From assembly GCA_034506315.1 (NCBI GenBank), contig JAPDPT010000022.1, forward strand, positions 1 through 46,551: a DNA stretch of 46,551 nucleotides, read 5' to 3'. Positions 25,701-34,392 of the stretch are shown piece after piece. Positions within the stretch are counted from its first letter, which is position 1; each line of letters starts with the position of its first letter. The translations under genes were made by a program, and so were the position numbers. Below the pieces are notes generated by a model. That model saw only the letters and a program-made list of their open reading frames with translations. It was not told the origin of the DNA and did not search any database. Source of the DNA: a candidate division KSB1 bacterium (GTDB lineage Bacteria; Zhuqueibacterota; Zhuqueibacteria; Oleimicrobiales; Geothermoviventaceae).

Positions 25701-25951
25701 TCGAACAGAACTACCCGAACCCCTTCAATCCCACCACGACCGTGAGCTTCGCGCTGCCCAAGGCGGCTCATGTGACGCTGGAGGTCTACAACGCGGCCGG
25801 TCAGCGGGTAGCCGTTCTCGTCGACAAGGACATGCCCGCAGGCACCTACAAGGCTACCTGGGATGCCTCCGGGATGGCTTCCGGCGTCTACTTCTGCAGA
25901 ATCCAGGCGGCGGAATTCACGGCCATGCGGAAGATGACCCTGGTCCGGTAA
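22730..25951 (+). CDS. large secreted modular surface protein with T9SS-type sorting domain
   Basis: About 1073 residues from the ATG at 22730, which follows GGAG at 9 nt; an ATG at 22715 is the alternative. Signal peptide RIAAITVVAALLMGG ends near ALAWASA. Several jelly-roll/MAM-like segments with the form WLITPEIDL...WGLDDIVV occupy about 58-390 and 525-735, as found in accessory domains of secreted InhA-type proteases. A CARDB-like segment is near 395-520 and a fibronectin III-like domain at about 879-977 (WEPSRDE, YNVYRC, DHAGNEGEKS). The C-terminal sorting domain begins LEQNYPNPFNPTTTVSFALP near 985 and ends MRKMTLVR. No protease motif such as HExxH was seen, so it is probably structural or adhesive. 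The consensus promoter and strong terminator suggest abundant, single-gene expression. Confidence 0.85.
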   Translation: MRHRIAAITVVAALLMGGLAWASARSAGNASQLQTAKKARLPESTIHFESAATQGLILWSDDFEGTQPNWVTDASWNLVSTPSGQGRVFQPQTAWELTEANAHSPTHSWHAKVNLNEELDFVISPVIQLPTQVDVGGVASPLKGLKLGYFYDVDAPADTFYFAHLVGKVETWWHFTGDNPGSGTSSWFMQPQDIPHWRQWLITPEIDLTNAVAPVTLSFKHRYDSEPEFDYYSVDVSTDNFRSYTCLAWWDGSNPQPAWTDVTLDLSPWAGQVIKIRFSSKGDYGTAQGYWGLDDIVVQDVSTTFFTDDGGETGSSAMVADGFVPGNRFSLMNATGVAHPEPTWTEMAAINVPNFGTLIKPGDKIRIAFQLIADGSGTTERGLFIDDVTLYGIGRLSYDVQALGVKGLEMAVVGKPLAPVVVVSNAGLQPITGTLRWTGDIYEQIGDSLVKVWPNMFGTLNVTAFQADSVVGIPVAPARIWQVPKPGNYVFKAKVSAPSDGDLTNNEVEASFEVLGPPLQEVVWRCDFEPRGGEKRLEDFGFRVVNGGGNSLTGSNVNTWEYAGFIFGEGSALISYAWGHLDPGPDQAAPYDSSEVLDEYLITPPIDISGLEREGSLYMQYYVYFRTSHPSIGPPFGMQNTDFNIDWSIDGGATWTRAFHWEDHDGLVSDLTRLPNYYYGTSRVISYLSQLGVDLTPALRKGGRTLLIRFHLKSDNSYVVGVNIDNIIVYSGLAHPFIESVVDAPQDNGKQVVVTWRSSFSEQQTIWVEKLYGQFEQREITHYNLWRKDPVGGNAKVTRRVADVQTMLASPGQPGDVFQVENEYWTYVAQIPKLHLAGYRYVAPTLLDGVPTSFMVSAHTSDPSVFVKSNIVQGTSVDNLAPAAPAVVTATQVNYKVQLTWEPSRDEVSGPKDVRYYNVYRCLVGGTFGEPIARVAGHEYLDTSVEIDKRYQYAVSATDHAGNEGEKSAPVTVLVSGVAQVGGELPKEFALEQNYPNPFNPTTTVSFALPKAAHVTLEVYNAAGQRVAVLVDKDMPAGTYKATWDASGMASGVYFCRIQAAEFTAMRKMTLVR

Positions 25952-26314
25952 GAAGGGCCAACGCTTAGGAAGTAGGCACGCAGAGGGGACCCGGCTTGGC
26001 CGGGTCCCCTTTTTTATTCCTCACACGAAACGCCAAAGCATTAGCGGAGCGAGCCAATTCGTATTGCCCTGCGGAGGCCACCACTCAAGACGGCCAAGAA
26101 AGCACACCCGCCACCGGCTCCGGGACAAGGCACAGGGAGCTTATCGAATGTACGGTCGATGGAGTAGCGGTCCTCCCCGGCGACCAGCGTCACGACACGA
26201 TCGAACTACGAGCCTATCGCGCCACGGTTCGGAAACGACGAAGGTTAGCCACGCGGAAATCGGCCTCGGCTGGACTGAGGTGGGGCAAGAAAATCGGCCG
26301 CCGACGGGCGCCGA
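25952..26314. other. intergenic region between convergent surface-protein gene and nuoN
   Basis: Apart from the terminator at 25985-26015, this 363-nt stretch holds no gene, repeat or RNA that I can recognise. Open frames here are extensions of antisense frames over nuoN. Confidence 0.7.
25985..26015 (+). terminator. strong rho-independent terminator of the surface-protein gene
   Basis: Perfect 11-bp stem GGGGACCCGGC (25985-25995) with GCCGGGTCCCC (25999-26009), loop TTG, followed by six T (26010-26015). It lies 34 nt after the stop. The opposite strand has an A tract before but no T tract after the stem, so it is directional. Confidence 0.95.
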
Positions 26315-27769
26315 CTACTGCAAAGCCATGGAAACCTGGCGCAGCAGGTCCAGGGCGGAGCCGGGGAAAACCCCGAACCAGACGACGCCCGCCGCGCAGA
26401 CGGCAAGGCCGAGGGAGACGGCCCATCCAGGTTTCGCGACGGCGTCCTTCTGTTCCGGCTCCCTCATGTAGAGGTAGACCACTACGCGGAGGTAGTAGTA
26501 AACGGAGATCATCGAGTTCAGGACGCCGAGAATCACAAGCCATAGGTAGCCGCTCTTGAGCGCGGCACTGAAGACGTAGAACTTCGCCATGAAGCCCGCC
26601 GTCGGGGGAATTCCCGCCAGGGAAAACATGAAGAGGGCCATCGCGGCGCCAACGAACGAGCGTCGATAGCCCAGGCCGGCGAAATGCTGGATGTGCTGCC
26701 GCTCCCCCGAGGGGCCGGCAAGAGCGGCCAGGACACCGAAGGCTCCCAGGTTCATCAAGGTGTAGGCGAGAAGGTAAAAGATGACGCTGGGCGCCGAGAG
26801 CTCATTGCTGGCCACCACACCTACAGCTACGTACCCGGCATGCGCAATGGACGAGTAGGCCAGCATGCGCTTCACATTGTCCTGAACAATGGCGACCACA
26901 TTGCCTACCGTCATCGTCAGGACGGCCAGAATCCACAGGATGTCCGGCCAGTGCGGATAGGCCTGCCCGACGGCACCGAGCAACAGCCGCACCAGGGCAG
27001 CAAAAGCCGCGGCCTTCGAACCCGTGGCCATGAAGCCGGCCACCGGAGCAGGTGCCCCCTGGTAGACATCAGGCGTCCACATGTGGAAGGGAACGAGGGC
27101 GATCTTGAACCCGAAGCCGATGAGGAGCATCAGGAGGCCGAAGGCGAAGAGCGCGTTCGACCGGAGGCCGTCCGTCCCCCCTGCCCTGGCGATGGCTGCC
27201 AGATCGAGGGATCCGAGGCTGCCGTACATCAGGGCCACACCGAATAAGAAGAAGGCGCTGGCAAATGAGCCGAGAAGGAAGTACTTGAGCGCCGACTCCA
27301 GCGAATAGGGCTCGTCCCGACGCTGCCCCGCCAAAACGTAGAGCGATATCGACAGGGTCTCCAGGCCGAGGAAGATCATCACCAGATTGGCCCCGGAGGC
27401 CAGGAACATCATCCCCAGAACGGCGAGAAGGATAAGCGCGAAGTAATCTGCGTAGAGGACGTAGCCTTGTTCGAGACGATTGGCCGAGAGAAAAACCGTG
27501 ATCATCGCCCCCAGGAGAAAGACCAGGTTGAACGCGGTCGAAAACGGGTCCCCCGTGACCATATGGGCGAAACTCGAGGCCGTGGACCCCAAGCCATACA
27601 GAGCGAGCGCGCAGGACAGGCCTAAACTCGCAACAGCGGTTCCCGCTGCAAGGGAGTAGCTCCTCTTGTATCGAGAGACAGCGATGAGCAAGAGAACAAT
27701 GGCCCCTCCAGCAATCGCGAGGTGGGGGCTGACCACCAACCAGTTGAGCGACGGGATCTCGGGCATCAT
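26315..27769 (-). CDS. nuoN: NADH-quinone oxidoreductase subunit N (complex I membrane arm)
   Basis: Antiporter-like proton-channel subunit of complex I, 484 residues, about 14 transmembrane helices. Key polar residues are present: Glu137 in FLGLETLS on TM5, Lys222 in [14 protein letters not shown] on TM7, and the lysine of [16 protein letters not shown] on a later helix. It is the last of five same-strand subunits, and its start overlaps the end of nuoM (ATGA), with GGAAG upstream. The order J-K-L-M-N is the usual 3' half of bacterial nuo operons. Subunits A-I are not in the window, so they must be elsewhere or this is a separate membrane module. Assignment to NuoN rather than an Mrp antiporter rests on its length, motifs and position. 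Confidence 0.93.
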   Translation of the reverse strand: MMPEIPSLNWLVVSPHLAIAGGAIVLLLIAVSRYKRSYSLAAGTAVASLGLSCALALYGLGSTASSFAHMVTGDPFSTAFNLVFLLGAMITVFLSANRLEQGYVLYADYFALILLAVLGMMFLASGANLVMIFLGLETLSISLYVLAGQRRDEPYSLESALKYFLLGSFASAFFLFGVALMYGSLGSLDLAAIARAGGTDGLRSNALFAFGLLMLLIGFGFKIALVPFHMWTPDVYQGAPAPVAGFMATGSKAAAFAALVRLLLGAVGQAYPHWPDILWILAVLTMTVGNVVAIVQDNVKRMLAYSSIAHAGYVAVGVVASNELSAPSVIFYLLAYTLMNLGAFGVLAALAGPSGERQHIQHFAGLGYRRSFVGAAMALFMFSLAGIPPTAGFMAKFYVFSAALKSGYLWLVILGVLNSMISVYYYLRVVVYLYMREPEQKDAVAKPGWAVSLGLAVCAAGVVWFGVFPGSALDLLRQVSMALQ

Positions 27770-29331
27770 CTGTGAACTTCCTCAGATCGCAGCTCTAACC
27801 CGGCCTGTTCGAGAAGATCGACGGAAGGTGCGTTCCATCTCCTCTCATCCACCATTTGCAGCAGTGCTTTGGTCGAGGCCTCTGTTTTCTTCAGGAAGGG
27901 GCGTGGGTAAACGCCGATGAGGAAGATGAACGCCACGATCGGGACCAGGACCAGAACCTCCCGGAGGTTCAGATCCCGCAGTCCCCTGTTCTCCGGCTTA
28001 TCACAGGGTCCGAACATAACCCTCTGGTACATCCAGAGCATGTAGACCGCCGCCAAGATCACCCCCGTGGCGGCCGCGATCGCGTACACTCTTCGCGTCA
28101 GGAAGGTGCCCAAGAGGATCAGAAATTCGCCCACAAAGCCGTTGAGCCCGGGCAGACCGATCGAGGAAAGGGTGACGATCATAAAAAGCGTCGCAAAGAC
28201 AGGCATCGGTCGTGCGAGCCCTCCGAACTGCTCGATAAGCCGGGTGTGGCGCCTTTCGTAGATCATCCCTACGATAAGGAAGAGCGCCCCGGTGGAGAGG
28301 CCGTGATTGACCATCTGGAGGATCCCTCCCTGCAACCCCTGCACGGTCATCGCGAAGATGCCGAGCATCACGAAGCCCAAGTGGCTCACGCTCGAGTACG
28401 CCACCAGCTTTTTCACGTCGGGCTGCACCATCGCCACCAGTGCCCCGTAGATGATCCCGATCACGGCCAGCACAAGCATCAGGGATGCAAACTGGTGCGA
28501 GGCATTGGGGAAAAGGGGGAGGCAAAAACGAAGGTACCCGTACGTTCCCATCTTCAGCAAGACGCCGGCCAGAATCACGCTGCCGGCTGTGGGGGCCTCC
28601 ACATGGGCATCCGGAAGCCAGGTGTGAAACGGGAAAACCGGCACTTTAATAGCAAAACTCAGGGCAAAGGCCAGGAACATCCAAATCTGCAGGTCCGCAG
28701 GGATGGCCACGGACAGGAGTCTCTCCAGGTCGAAGGTGTAGAAACCTGCCACGCGTTCGTGGTAGAAATAAAGCCAGAGGATAGCCACAAGCATGAGCAG
28801 GCTCCCCACCATCGTGTAGATGAAGAACTTGATCGCCGCGTACACGCGACGTTCGCCACCCCAGACCCCGATGATGAAGTACATCGGGATCAGCATCGCC
28901 TCCCAGAACACGTAGAAGAGCACCAGATCGAGGGCGGTGAAGACCCCCAGCATACCGGTTTCAAGGAGAAGCATGCTCACGTGGAATTCCTTGACGCGCT
29001 GGGTAATGGCGGTCCAGGACGAGAGGACGGTGATGGGCATGAGAAAAGTTGTGAGGAGGACAAGAAGGAGACTGATCCCGTCCACGCCCAGCTTGTAGGA
29101 GATCCCATACGCCGGGATCCACGGAGCATGCTCCACAAATTGGAAAGCGGCTGTTCCCTCGTTGAAGCGGGTGAAGAGCGGCAAGCTAAGGACAAAGACA
29201 GCCGCCGTGAAGCCCAGGGTCAGCCACCGAATCCACGCTTCCCGCTCCCTCGGGACGAGAAGGAGAGTCACTGCCCCCACAAGCGGAAGAAAGACGATGG
29301 TCGAGAGAATCGGCAATCCCAAAAAGGCCAT
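27766..29331 (-). CDS. nuoM: NADH-quinone oxidoreductase subunit M (complex I membrane arm)
   Basis: Second antiporter-like proton-pumping subunit, 521 residues, about 14 transmembrane helices. Glu144 in [14 protein letters not shown] and Lys229 in [19 protein letters not shown] are the conserved TM5 and TM7 pair; [14 protein letters not shown] and [11 protein letters not shown] are typical later helices. Length and motifs match NuoM. It overlaps nuoN by 4 nt and follows nuoL after a 154-nt gap, longer than the other spacings in the set. The Shine-Dalgarno is weak: GAGGT lies about 12 nt before the ATG at 29331. Confidence 0.94.
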   Translation of the reverse strand: MAFLGLPILSTIVFLPLVGAVTLLLVPREREAWIRWLTLGFTAAVFVLSLPLFTRFNEGTAAFQFVEHAPWIPAYGISYKLGVDGISLLLVLLTTFLMPITVLSSWTAITQRVKEFHVSMLLLETGMLGVFTALDLVLFYVFWEAMLIPMYFIIGVWGGERRVYAAIKFFIYTMVGSLLMLVAILWLYFYHERVAGFYTFDLERLLSVAIPADLQIWMFLAFALSFAIKVPVFPFHTWLPDAHVEAPTAGSVILAGVLLKMGTYGYLRFCLPLFPNASHQFASLMLVLAVIGIIYGALVAMVQPDVKKLVAYSSVSHLGFVMLGIFAMTVQGLQGGILQMVNHGLSTGALFLIVGMIYERRHTRLIEQFGGLARPMPVFATLFMIVTLSSIGLPGLNGFVGEFLILLGTFLTRRVYAIAAATGVILAAVYMLWMYQRVMFGPCDKPENRGLRDLNLREVLVLVPIVAFIFLIGVYPRPFLKKTEASTKALLQMVDERRWNAPSVDLLEQAGLELRSEEVHR

Positions 29332-29485
29332 CTTGTTCCAGACCTCACCCTGTCAAGTAACCAGCCGCTCTCTGCCGGGCTCGCCGCCGGTAAACCCGTC
29401 GGACTGAGCAAAGTTCATGGCCGCGGCGCGTAGGCCATCGGTCAGATTCTGCGAGGAAGCGGCTCTCGCACCCCATGCTTGTCCT

Positions 29486-31408
29486 TCACCGCGTGAGCAA
29501 GTACCCCACGATCAGGACCACGCCCACAAGAAGCCCAAGGGCGTAATTCTGCACCTGTCCGGTCTGAATGCGGCGCAGGCGCTGGCCCATCCGACCTACA
29601 ACCGAGGCGATCCCGTTTACCGTCCCGTCGACGATTCCCACATCGAAAAACTTCCAGAGCACCGTGTGGGACAGGCGGTAGAGGGGTTGAACCACAAGGG
29701 CATCGTAGATCTCGTCAACGTAGTACTTGTTGTACAGGACACGGTAGACGACGGACAGGCGCTTTGCCAGCCGCTCCGGCCGCCCGGGGTCGCGAACGTA
29801 GAACAGATGGGCAACGGCGATACCCGCCAGGGCAACTGCAACGCTCAGCGCCATCCACAGAAGTTCGAGATGCTCCGAGGCCTGCGAGCCAGCGAACTCT
29901 ACTGGGAGGGCGTAGCGCTGGAAGACCGGCTCCAGGAAACGCTCGAAAACAGGCTCGCCCCCCAGAATCTTCGGCACACCCACGTACCCTCCTACCACCG
30001 ACAGAACTGCCAGAACGACGAGCGGCACCGTCATAACGGGCGGGGATTCGTGAATGTGGTGGCTCTTTTCCGCTGGCACGCGGGACCTTCCATGGAAGGT
30101 CAGATACACGAGGCGGAACATGTAGAAGGCCGTCAGCCCAGCGGCTATCCATCCGATGAGCCAGATCCAGAATCGGCCGTGCGGACTGCCGAAGCTCTGC
30201 CACAGAATCTCGTCCTTCGAGAAGAATCCGCTGAACAGAGGGACGCCAGCGATGGCCAGCGTCCCGGCGAGCATCGTCCAATAGGTTACAGGCATTCGTT
30301 CCTTCAAGCCGCCCATCTTTCGCATGTCGGTCTCGCCCGCCAGAGCGTGCATCACGCTGCCGGCTCCGAGGAACAAAAGAGCCTTAAAGAACGCGTGGGT
30401 CATCAGGTGAAAGATTCCGGCGGCAAACGCACCTACACCCGCCCCCACGAACATGTACCCGAGCTGGCTGATCGTCGAGTACGCCAGAACACGTTTGATG
30501 TCGTTGTTGGTGAGGGCGATGGACGCAGCAAACAGGGCCGTGAATACCCCAATGCACGACACCACCAGGAGGGAATTGGGCGCCAGCAGGAAGAGCACGT
30601 GGGAGCGCGCGACCATATATACCCCGGCCGTGACCATGGTCGCAGCGTGGATCAACGCGCTGACCGGCGTGGGGCCAGCCATCGCATCCGGAAGCCACAC
30701 GTAGAGGGGGATCTGGGCGGACTTTCCCGTCGCTCCCACGAAAAGCAGCAGCGTGGCTGCACCGAGTGCCCACGAGCCCACCCCCTGCGACGCCTGACTG
30801 AAAATCGCATCGTAGCGCAGGGTCCCGTACACGCTGAAAAGGAGCAGCAGGCCAAGCGTGAAACCGTAATCGCCTATTCGGTTGACGACAAAGGCCTTGC
30901 GGCCGGCGAACGCATTATAACGCTCTTCGTACCAGAACCCGATCAGGAGATAGGAGCAGAGCCCTACGCCCTCCCAGCCGACGAACATCAGCAAGTAGTT
31001 GTCGGCCAGGACGAGGAGCAGCATCGCGAAGGTGAACAGGTTCAGGTAGCTGAAATAACGAGCGATCCCCCGGTCCCCGGCCATGTACCCGATACTGTAA
31101 ATGTGAATCAGAAACCCAACCCCCGTGACGACAAGCACCATGACCATCGAGAGGGGATCGAGAAGGAAGCTTACGTCGATGGCGAAGTCGCCGCTCTCGA
31201 TCCAGCGGTACAGCGTGACCACGAGATGCCTTTCGTCCGCGGGGAGCCTCAGCAAGCTCCGGAAGATGCTCAGGGCCGCCACGAAGGACGCGCCCACCAA
31301 CGCAGAGCCAAGCCAGCCAACCCATTGGCGTAGGCGCCATCCCAGAAGACCATTGAGGACAAAGCCTACAAGGGGAAACAGCGGGATCAGCCAGATCTTA
31401 TTCAGCAT
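29486..31408 (-). CDS. nuoL: NADH-quinone oxidoreductase subunit L (complex I membrane arm)
   Basis: The distal proton-pumping subunit, 640 residues. Besides the 14-helix antiporter core it has the C-terminal extension expected for the lateral helix that runs along the membrane arm, ending in a final hydrophobic anchor (YALGLLVGVVLIVGYLL). Conserved elements are Glu146 in FVGWEGVGLCSY, Lys229 in TGKSAQIPLYVWLPDAM, HAATMVTAGVYM and AYSTISQLGYM. The length and the lateral extension distinguish it from NuoM and NuoN. It starts at ATG 31408 directly behind GAGGGGAGG and lies 36 nt downstream of nuoK. Confidence 0.95.
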   Translation of the reverse strand: MLNKIWLIPLFPLVGFVLNGLLGWRLRQWVGWLGSALVGASFVAALSIFRSLLRLPADERHLVVTLYRWIESGDFAIDVSFLLDPLSMVMVLVVTGVGFLIHIYSIGYMAGDRGIARYFSYLNLFTFAMLLLVLADNYLLMFVGWEGVGLCSYLLIGFWYEERYNAFAGRKAFVVNRIGDYGFTLGLLLLFSVYGTLRYDAIFSQASQGVGSWALGAATLLLFVGATGKSAQIPLYVWLPDAMAGPTPVSALIHAATMVTAGVYMVARSHVLFLLAPNSLLVVSCIGVFTALFAASIALTNNDIKRVLAYSTISQLGYMFVGAGVGAFAAGIFHLMTHAFFKALLFLGAGSVMHALAGETDMRKMGGLKERMPVTYWTMLAGTLAIAGVPLFSGFFSKDEILWQSFGSPHGRFWIWLIGWIAAGLTAFYMFRLVYLTFHGRSRVPAEKSHHIHESPPVMTVPLVVLAVLSVVGGYVGVPKILGGEPVFERFLEPVFQRYALPVEFAGSQASEHLELLWMALSVAVALAGIAVAHLFYVRDPGRPERLAKRLSVVYRVLYNKYYVDEIYDALVVQPLYRLSHTVLWKFFDVGIVDGTVNGIASVVGRMGQRLRRIQTGQVQNYALGLLVGVVLIVGYLLTR

Positions 31409-31444
31409 CCTCCCCTCGTGCCAAACGCGGATTTCCCGTACGGA

Positions 31445-31744
31445 CTACCATTTCATCAGCTGGAAGTCGTCGAGATTGGTAGTGGCATTCAGCCGGAAGA
31501 GAGCTACAACGAGCGCAAGCCCTACAGCCACCTCCGCCGCCGCAACAATCATCGCGAAGAACACCAGGACCTGACCCTCGGGCGAGCGAAGTGCGTTGGA
31601 GAAGGTCACCAGAGCCAGATTGACCGCATTGAGCATCAGCTCGATCGACATGAGTACGATCAGCACATTCCTTCGGATGAGAACCCCTGCGGTGCCGATC
31701 GTAAACAGGAGCGCTGCCAAAGCCAAATAGTGTTGCGGACTCAC
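31445..31744 (-). CDS. nuoK: NADH-quinone oxidoreductase subunit K
   Basis: Small membrane subunit of complex I, 99 residues, three transmembrane helices. Glu35 in MSIELMLNAVNLA and Glu71 in AAAEVAVGLALVV match the two buried acidic residues needed for proton translocation in other bacteria. It begins with GTG at 31744, preceded by GGAGG at 8 nt. The gap to nuoJ is 15 nt and to nuoL 36 nt, fitting one transcript. Length and motifs are diagnostic; MnhC/MrpC is the closest alternative but is excluded by context. Confidence 0.94.
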   Translation of the reverse strand: MSPQHYLALAALLFTIGTAGVLIRRNVLIVLMSIELMLNAVNLALVTFSNALRSPEGQVLVFFAMIVAAAEVAVGLALVVALFRLNATTNLDDFQLMKW

Positions 31745-31759
31745 CCTTGAGCCTCCGAC

Positions 31760-32269
31760 CTAAGGCAATCGGCGCTTCCCAAAGTAGACTCCACCGACGA
31801 TCGCTACCAGGAGAAGAAATGAAGCGAGTTCGAACGGCAGAAGGTACTGGGTGAAGAGCACACGGGCGAGGGTTTCCGCGCCTCCGACCCTTCCGGGATC
31901 CATCTCCGTCACTGGCGCTGCCGAAAATCTCGGTACTGCGGCCACAAGCTGGCCCAATTCCAGCGCCAGGATCACTACCAGAGCGATTGCGATTCCCGCC
32001 TGCCCAGTGAAACGACGCGGAAGCCGAGTCTCCACCCGCACGTTAATGAGCATGATCACAAACAAGAAAAGGACCATGATGGCGCCGGCGTACACCAGCA
32101 CCTGTACGACCGCCAGGAACTGGGCGTTCTGAAGCGCAAATAGCCCAGCCAGGCTGAACATGCTAACAATGAGGGAAAGGGCGCTGTAGACAGGGTTTCG
32201 GTGCGATACGAGAACGATACCCCCCAGCACGGCCAAAGCAGCGAGAACGTAGAACAGCCCCGCGGTCAC
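31760..32269 (-). CDS. nuoJ: NADH-quinone oxidoreductase subunit J
   Basis: Membrane subunit of complex I, 169 residues, about five helices. Conserved family pieces are NPVYSALSLIVSMFSLAGLFAL and QVLVYAGAIMVLFLFVIMLI, the latter holding the helix with the characteristic flexible bulge. I take the GTG at 32269 as start because GGGAGGAG lies just upstream and it removes 14 charged residues that would precede the first helix from the GTG or ATG-like start at 32311. It is the first nuo gene of the block, 146 nt downstream of the antiporter gene. nuoI and nuoH, which usually precede nuoJ, are absent. Confidence 0.93.
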   Translation of the reverse strand: MTAGLFYVLAALAVLGGIVLVSHRNPVYSALSLIVSMFSLAGLFALQNAQFLAVVQVLVYAGAIMVLFLFVIMLINVRVETRLPRRFTGQAGIAIALVVILALELGQLVAAVPRFSAAPVTEMDPGRVGGAETLARVLFTQYLLPFELASFLLLVAIVGGVYFGKRRLP

Positions 32270-32415
32270 CAAACTCCTCCCTCGCAGATCTTTGACGCGC
32301 CGCGCGGGCACTCAAGCTGGCCCACTCCCGCAGCGCTCTACCCGACTTAACGTGCCGTACAACCAACCCCCCGTGCCTACCCCCGGACCGGGACAGGCGC
32401 CTGTGAGTGCCATCC

Positions 32416-33939
32416 CTATGCGAAGAAAACCAGGGTAACCAAGAGAAACGACGGAATCAGCAGGACGATCGACCACGCCATGTAGCCGAAGAAACTGGGC
32501 ATGCGAACGCCGTTTTCCTCGGCAATCGAACGAACCATGAAGTTCGGGGCGTTGCCAATGTAGGTATTGGCTCCCATGAACACCGCGCCACTGGCGATGG
32601 CCATTAAGTAAACCTCTTTCTGCGCGATCAAGGCATGGACAGCCTCGCGCTCCGGCACACCCGCAAAGAATTGTCCGAGCGCAGTGTTCAGAAAAGTCAA
32701 ATAGGTCGGGGCGTTGTCCAGAAAGCTTGAAAGAGAGCCCGTGGCCCAGAAGTAATGCCACGGTTCCTTGACCGCCCGGATCAGAAAGTCCAGATGCCCA
32801 TGCTCTCCCGCTCTCAGGATCGCCAGAGCCGGGATAATGGTCATGAAAATGCCCGCGAAAAGATAAGCGACTTCCTTGATCGGAAACCAGGTGAACTCGT
32901 TCTTCTCCCGCAGTTCCCTGGACGTAAAGCGGAGGGAAAGCAAGCCCATTAGCACAAGGAAGCCATCGCGAATCAAGTTTTGCTTCGGGACGTGCACGCC
33001 CAGGATGTTCACCTCCTCAAGATGGACAAGCCCACTGAAGAGCACGCCGCCCAGGATCCCCAGCAGGAAAAGGAAATTGTGCGCGCCTCGCAGGCGAATT
33101 GGCTCCGTCACGGGATCCGGGGTACCGAGCGTCTCGCCGCCCACAAACGTCCCCTGCCTTACCCTCGTGGACCCGACAATGGCGATGTCAATTCCCTGGG
33201 CAGCAAGCTCCCTCCTGTCCTTTCGGTAGAAGTAGGTGTCCAGGGCGAAGAAGATAGCCAGAAGCAGGACAGCCACCAAGCCCATAGGCGCGATCAGACG
33301 GAAAGTCCAGAAGAAGGGGACCCCGTGCAGGAACCCGAGAAAGAGAGGAGGATCACCCAGCGGGGTCAGACTTCCGCCAATATTGCTAACGAGGAAGATG
33401 AAGAAGATGACCACGTGCGTCTTGCGGATGCGGCTCGCATTGGCGCGCAGGACCGGACGGATCAGAAGCATCGAGGAACCCGTGGTCCCAACCCAGGAAG
33501 AGAGAAAAGTGCCAACCACCAGGAACAACGTGTTCACCGCAGGCGTGCCGACGATTGTCCCCTCGATCAGGATCCCCCCCGCAACCGTGAACAGCGACCA
33601 CAGGAGAATGATGAACGGAATGTAGTCGACCAGATAGATGTGCAGGATCTCGTGGACGGCCTCGCCGCGATAGGCCCACGTGAACGGGATCGCCAGAACA
33701 AGAGCCCAGAAGGCCGCCACTTTACCGAAATGGTGGTGCCAGAAATGGGGGGCCGCCAGAGGGAAGATGGCGATGGACAGCAGGATCCCGACAAACGGGA
33801 TCACACTCCAGAGAGGTAGCTCGGCACCGATGCCGTAAGCCTCGTGACTAACCGACCCATGCTCCCCTGCGATTGCCACCCCTACAAGGAACAGAACAGA
33901 CGCCACGGCCGCAGCAGGGAGGACTGTTCTACGCAGCAT
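32416..33939 (-). CDS. Na+/H+ antiporter, NhaD/CitMHS-like ion transporter
   Basis: An inner-membrane ion transporter of 507 residues with a cleavable-looking hydrophobic N-terminus and about 12-13 transmembrane helices. Hallmarks of the ion-transporter superfamily are LVSNIGGSLTPLGDPPLFLGFL in the first half and SSFLDNAPTYLTFLN with GAVFMGANTYIGNAPNF in the second; the acidic and Asn-Pro residues there form the ion site in related proteins. It probably exchanges Na+ for H+. Two ATG codons are adjacent; AGGAGGT lies 5 nt before the second (33939), which I choose over 33942. It is upstream of nuoJ on the same strand, so energy-linked Na+/H+ exchange beside a proton pump is plausible. The transported ion is inferred from family. 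Confidence 0.88.
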   Translation of the reverse strand: MLRRTVLPAAAVASVLFLVGVAIAGEHGSVSHEAYGIGAELPLWSVIPFVGILLSIAIFPLAAPHFWHHHFGKVAAFWALVLAIPFTWAYRGEAVHEILHIYLVDYIPFIILLWSLFTVAGGILIEGTIVGTPAVNTLFLVVGTFLSSWVGTTGSSMLLIRPVLRANASRIRKTHVVIFFIFLVSNIGGSLTPLGDPPLFLGFLHGVPFFWTFRLIAPMGLVAVLLLAIFFALDTYFYRKDRRELAAQGIDIAIVGSTRVRQGTFVGGETLGTPDPVTEPIRLRGAHNFLFLLGILGGVLFSGLVHLEEVNILGVHVPKQNLIRDGFLVLMGLLSLRFTSRELREKNEFTWFPIKEVAYLFAGIFMTIIPALAILRAGEHGHLDFLIRAVKEPWHYFWATGSLSSFLDNAPTYLTFLNTALGQFFAGVPEREAVHALIAQKEVYLMAIASGAVFMGANTYIGNAPNFMVRSIAEENGVRMPSFFGYMAWSIVLLIPSFLLVTLVFFA

Positions 33940-34392
33940 CATCGACCTCCTGTCGTGGTGGAAAAGGACGCGAATCGCTCACTTGCCTACTCCTCCCTCC
34001 TGCGAACCACCTGAATTCGCTTTACGTCTCATCTTTCCGAACCGGACTCTCCACCTACGGAGCCCCAAAGTTAGAATTCCCCACCTCAATCGCAAGAGGA
34101 ATTTGGACTTGGGGCTCTCAAAGCCGACGGAAAAAACCCGTCCGCTTGGCGCAGGCCAGTGCAGAACGAGCCCGACTCAGATTCACTGATCGGAGCCAAT
34201 GCGAAATTCTTCAGCAAGGTTTGCAAACAGGCCGGGGCAGACCCATCGCTTTCCCAGACGCCAAGACCGCGAGCCGCCCGGGCCCAGCAGAGGCGTGCCA
34301 CTCAGAAGGTGGGGAACGCCGGGAGATGATCGCGGCTTCTCCTTGTTGCACTGGGGGTCAGCAGAGGCGAGGAGATGGAGCGCTACGCTCAC
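33940..34392. other. intergenic region between sufU and the antiporter gene
   Basis: About 450 nt with no credible gene. It should contain the antiporter promoter on the minus strand; the best candidate I see is TTGCGA with TAACTT at 16-nt spacing, near 34070-34097, and it is weak. No terminator with a proper T tract after sufU was found. Confidence 0.6.

Noticed and set aside
27856-31333. Very long open frames on the plus strand opposite nuoM and nuoL (525 and 638 codons), and similar ones opposite glgP and gene 18246-20066.
   Set aside because: They mirror codon bias of real genes in high-GC DNA; their products are low-complexity and lack any domain, whereas the opposite strand holds clear Nuo, phosphorylase and hydrolase families.
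34378-34390. GAGCG CTA CGCTC hairpin after sufU, considered as a terminator.
   Set aside because: Only 5 bp with no T tract on the minus strand.
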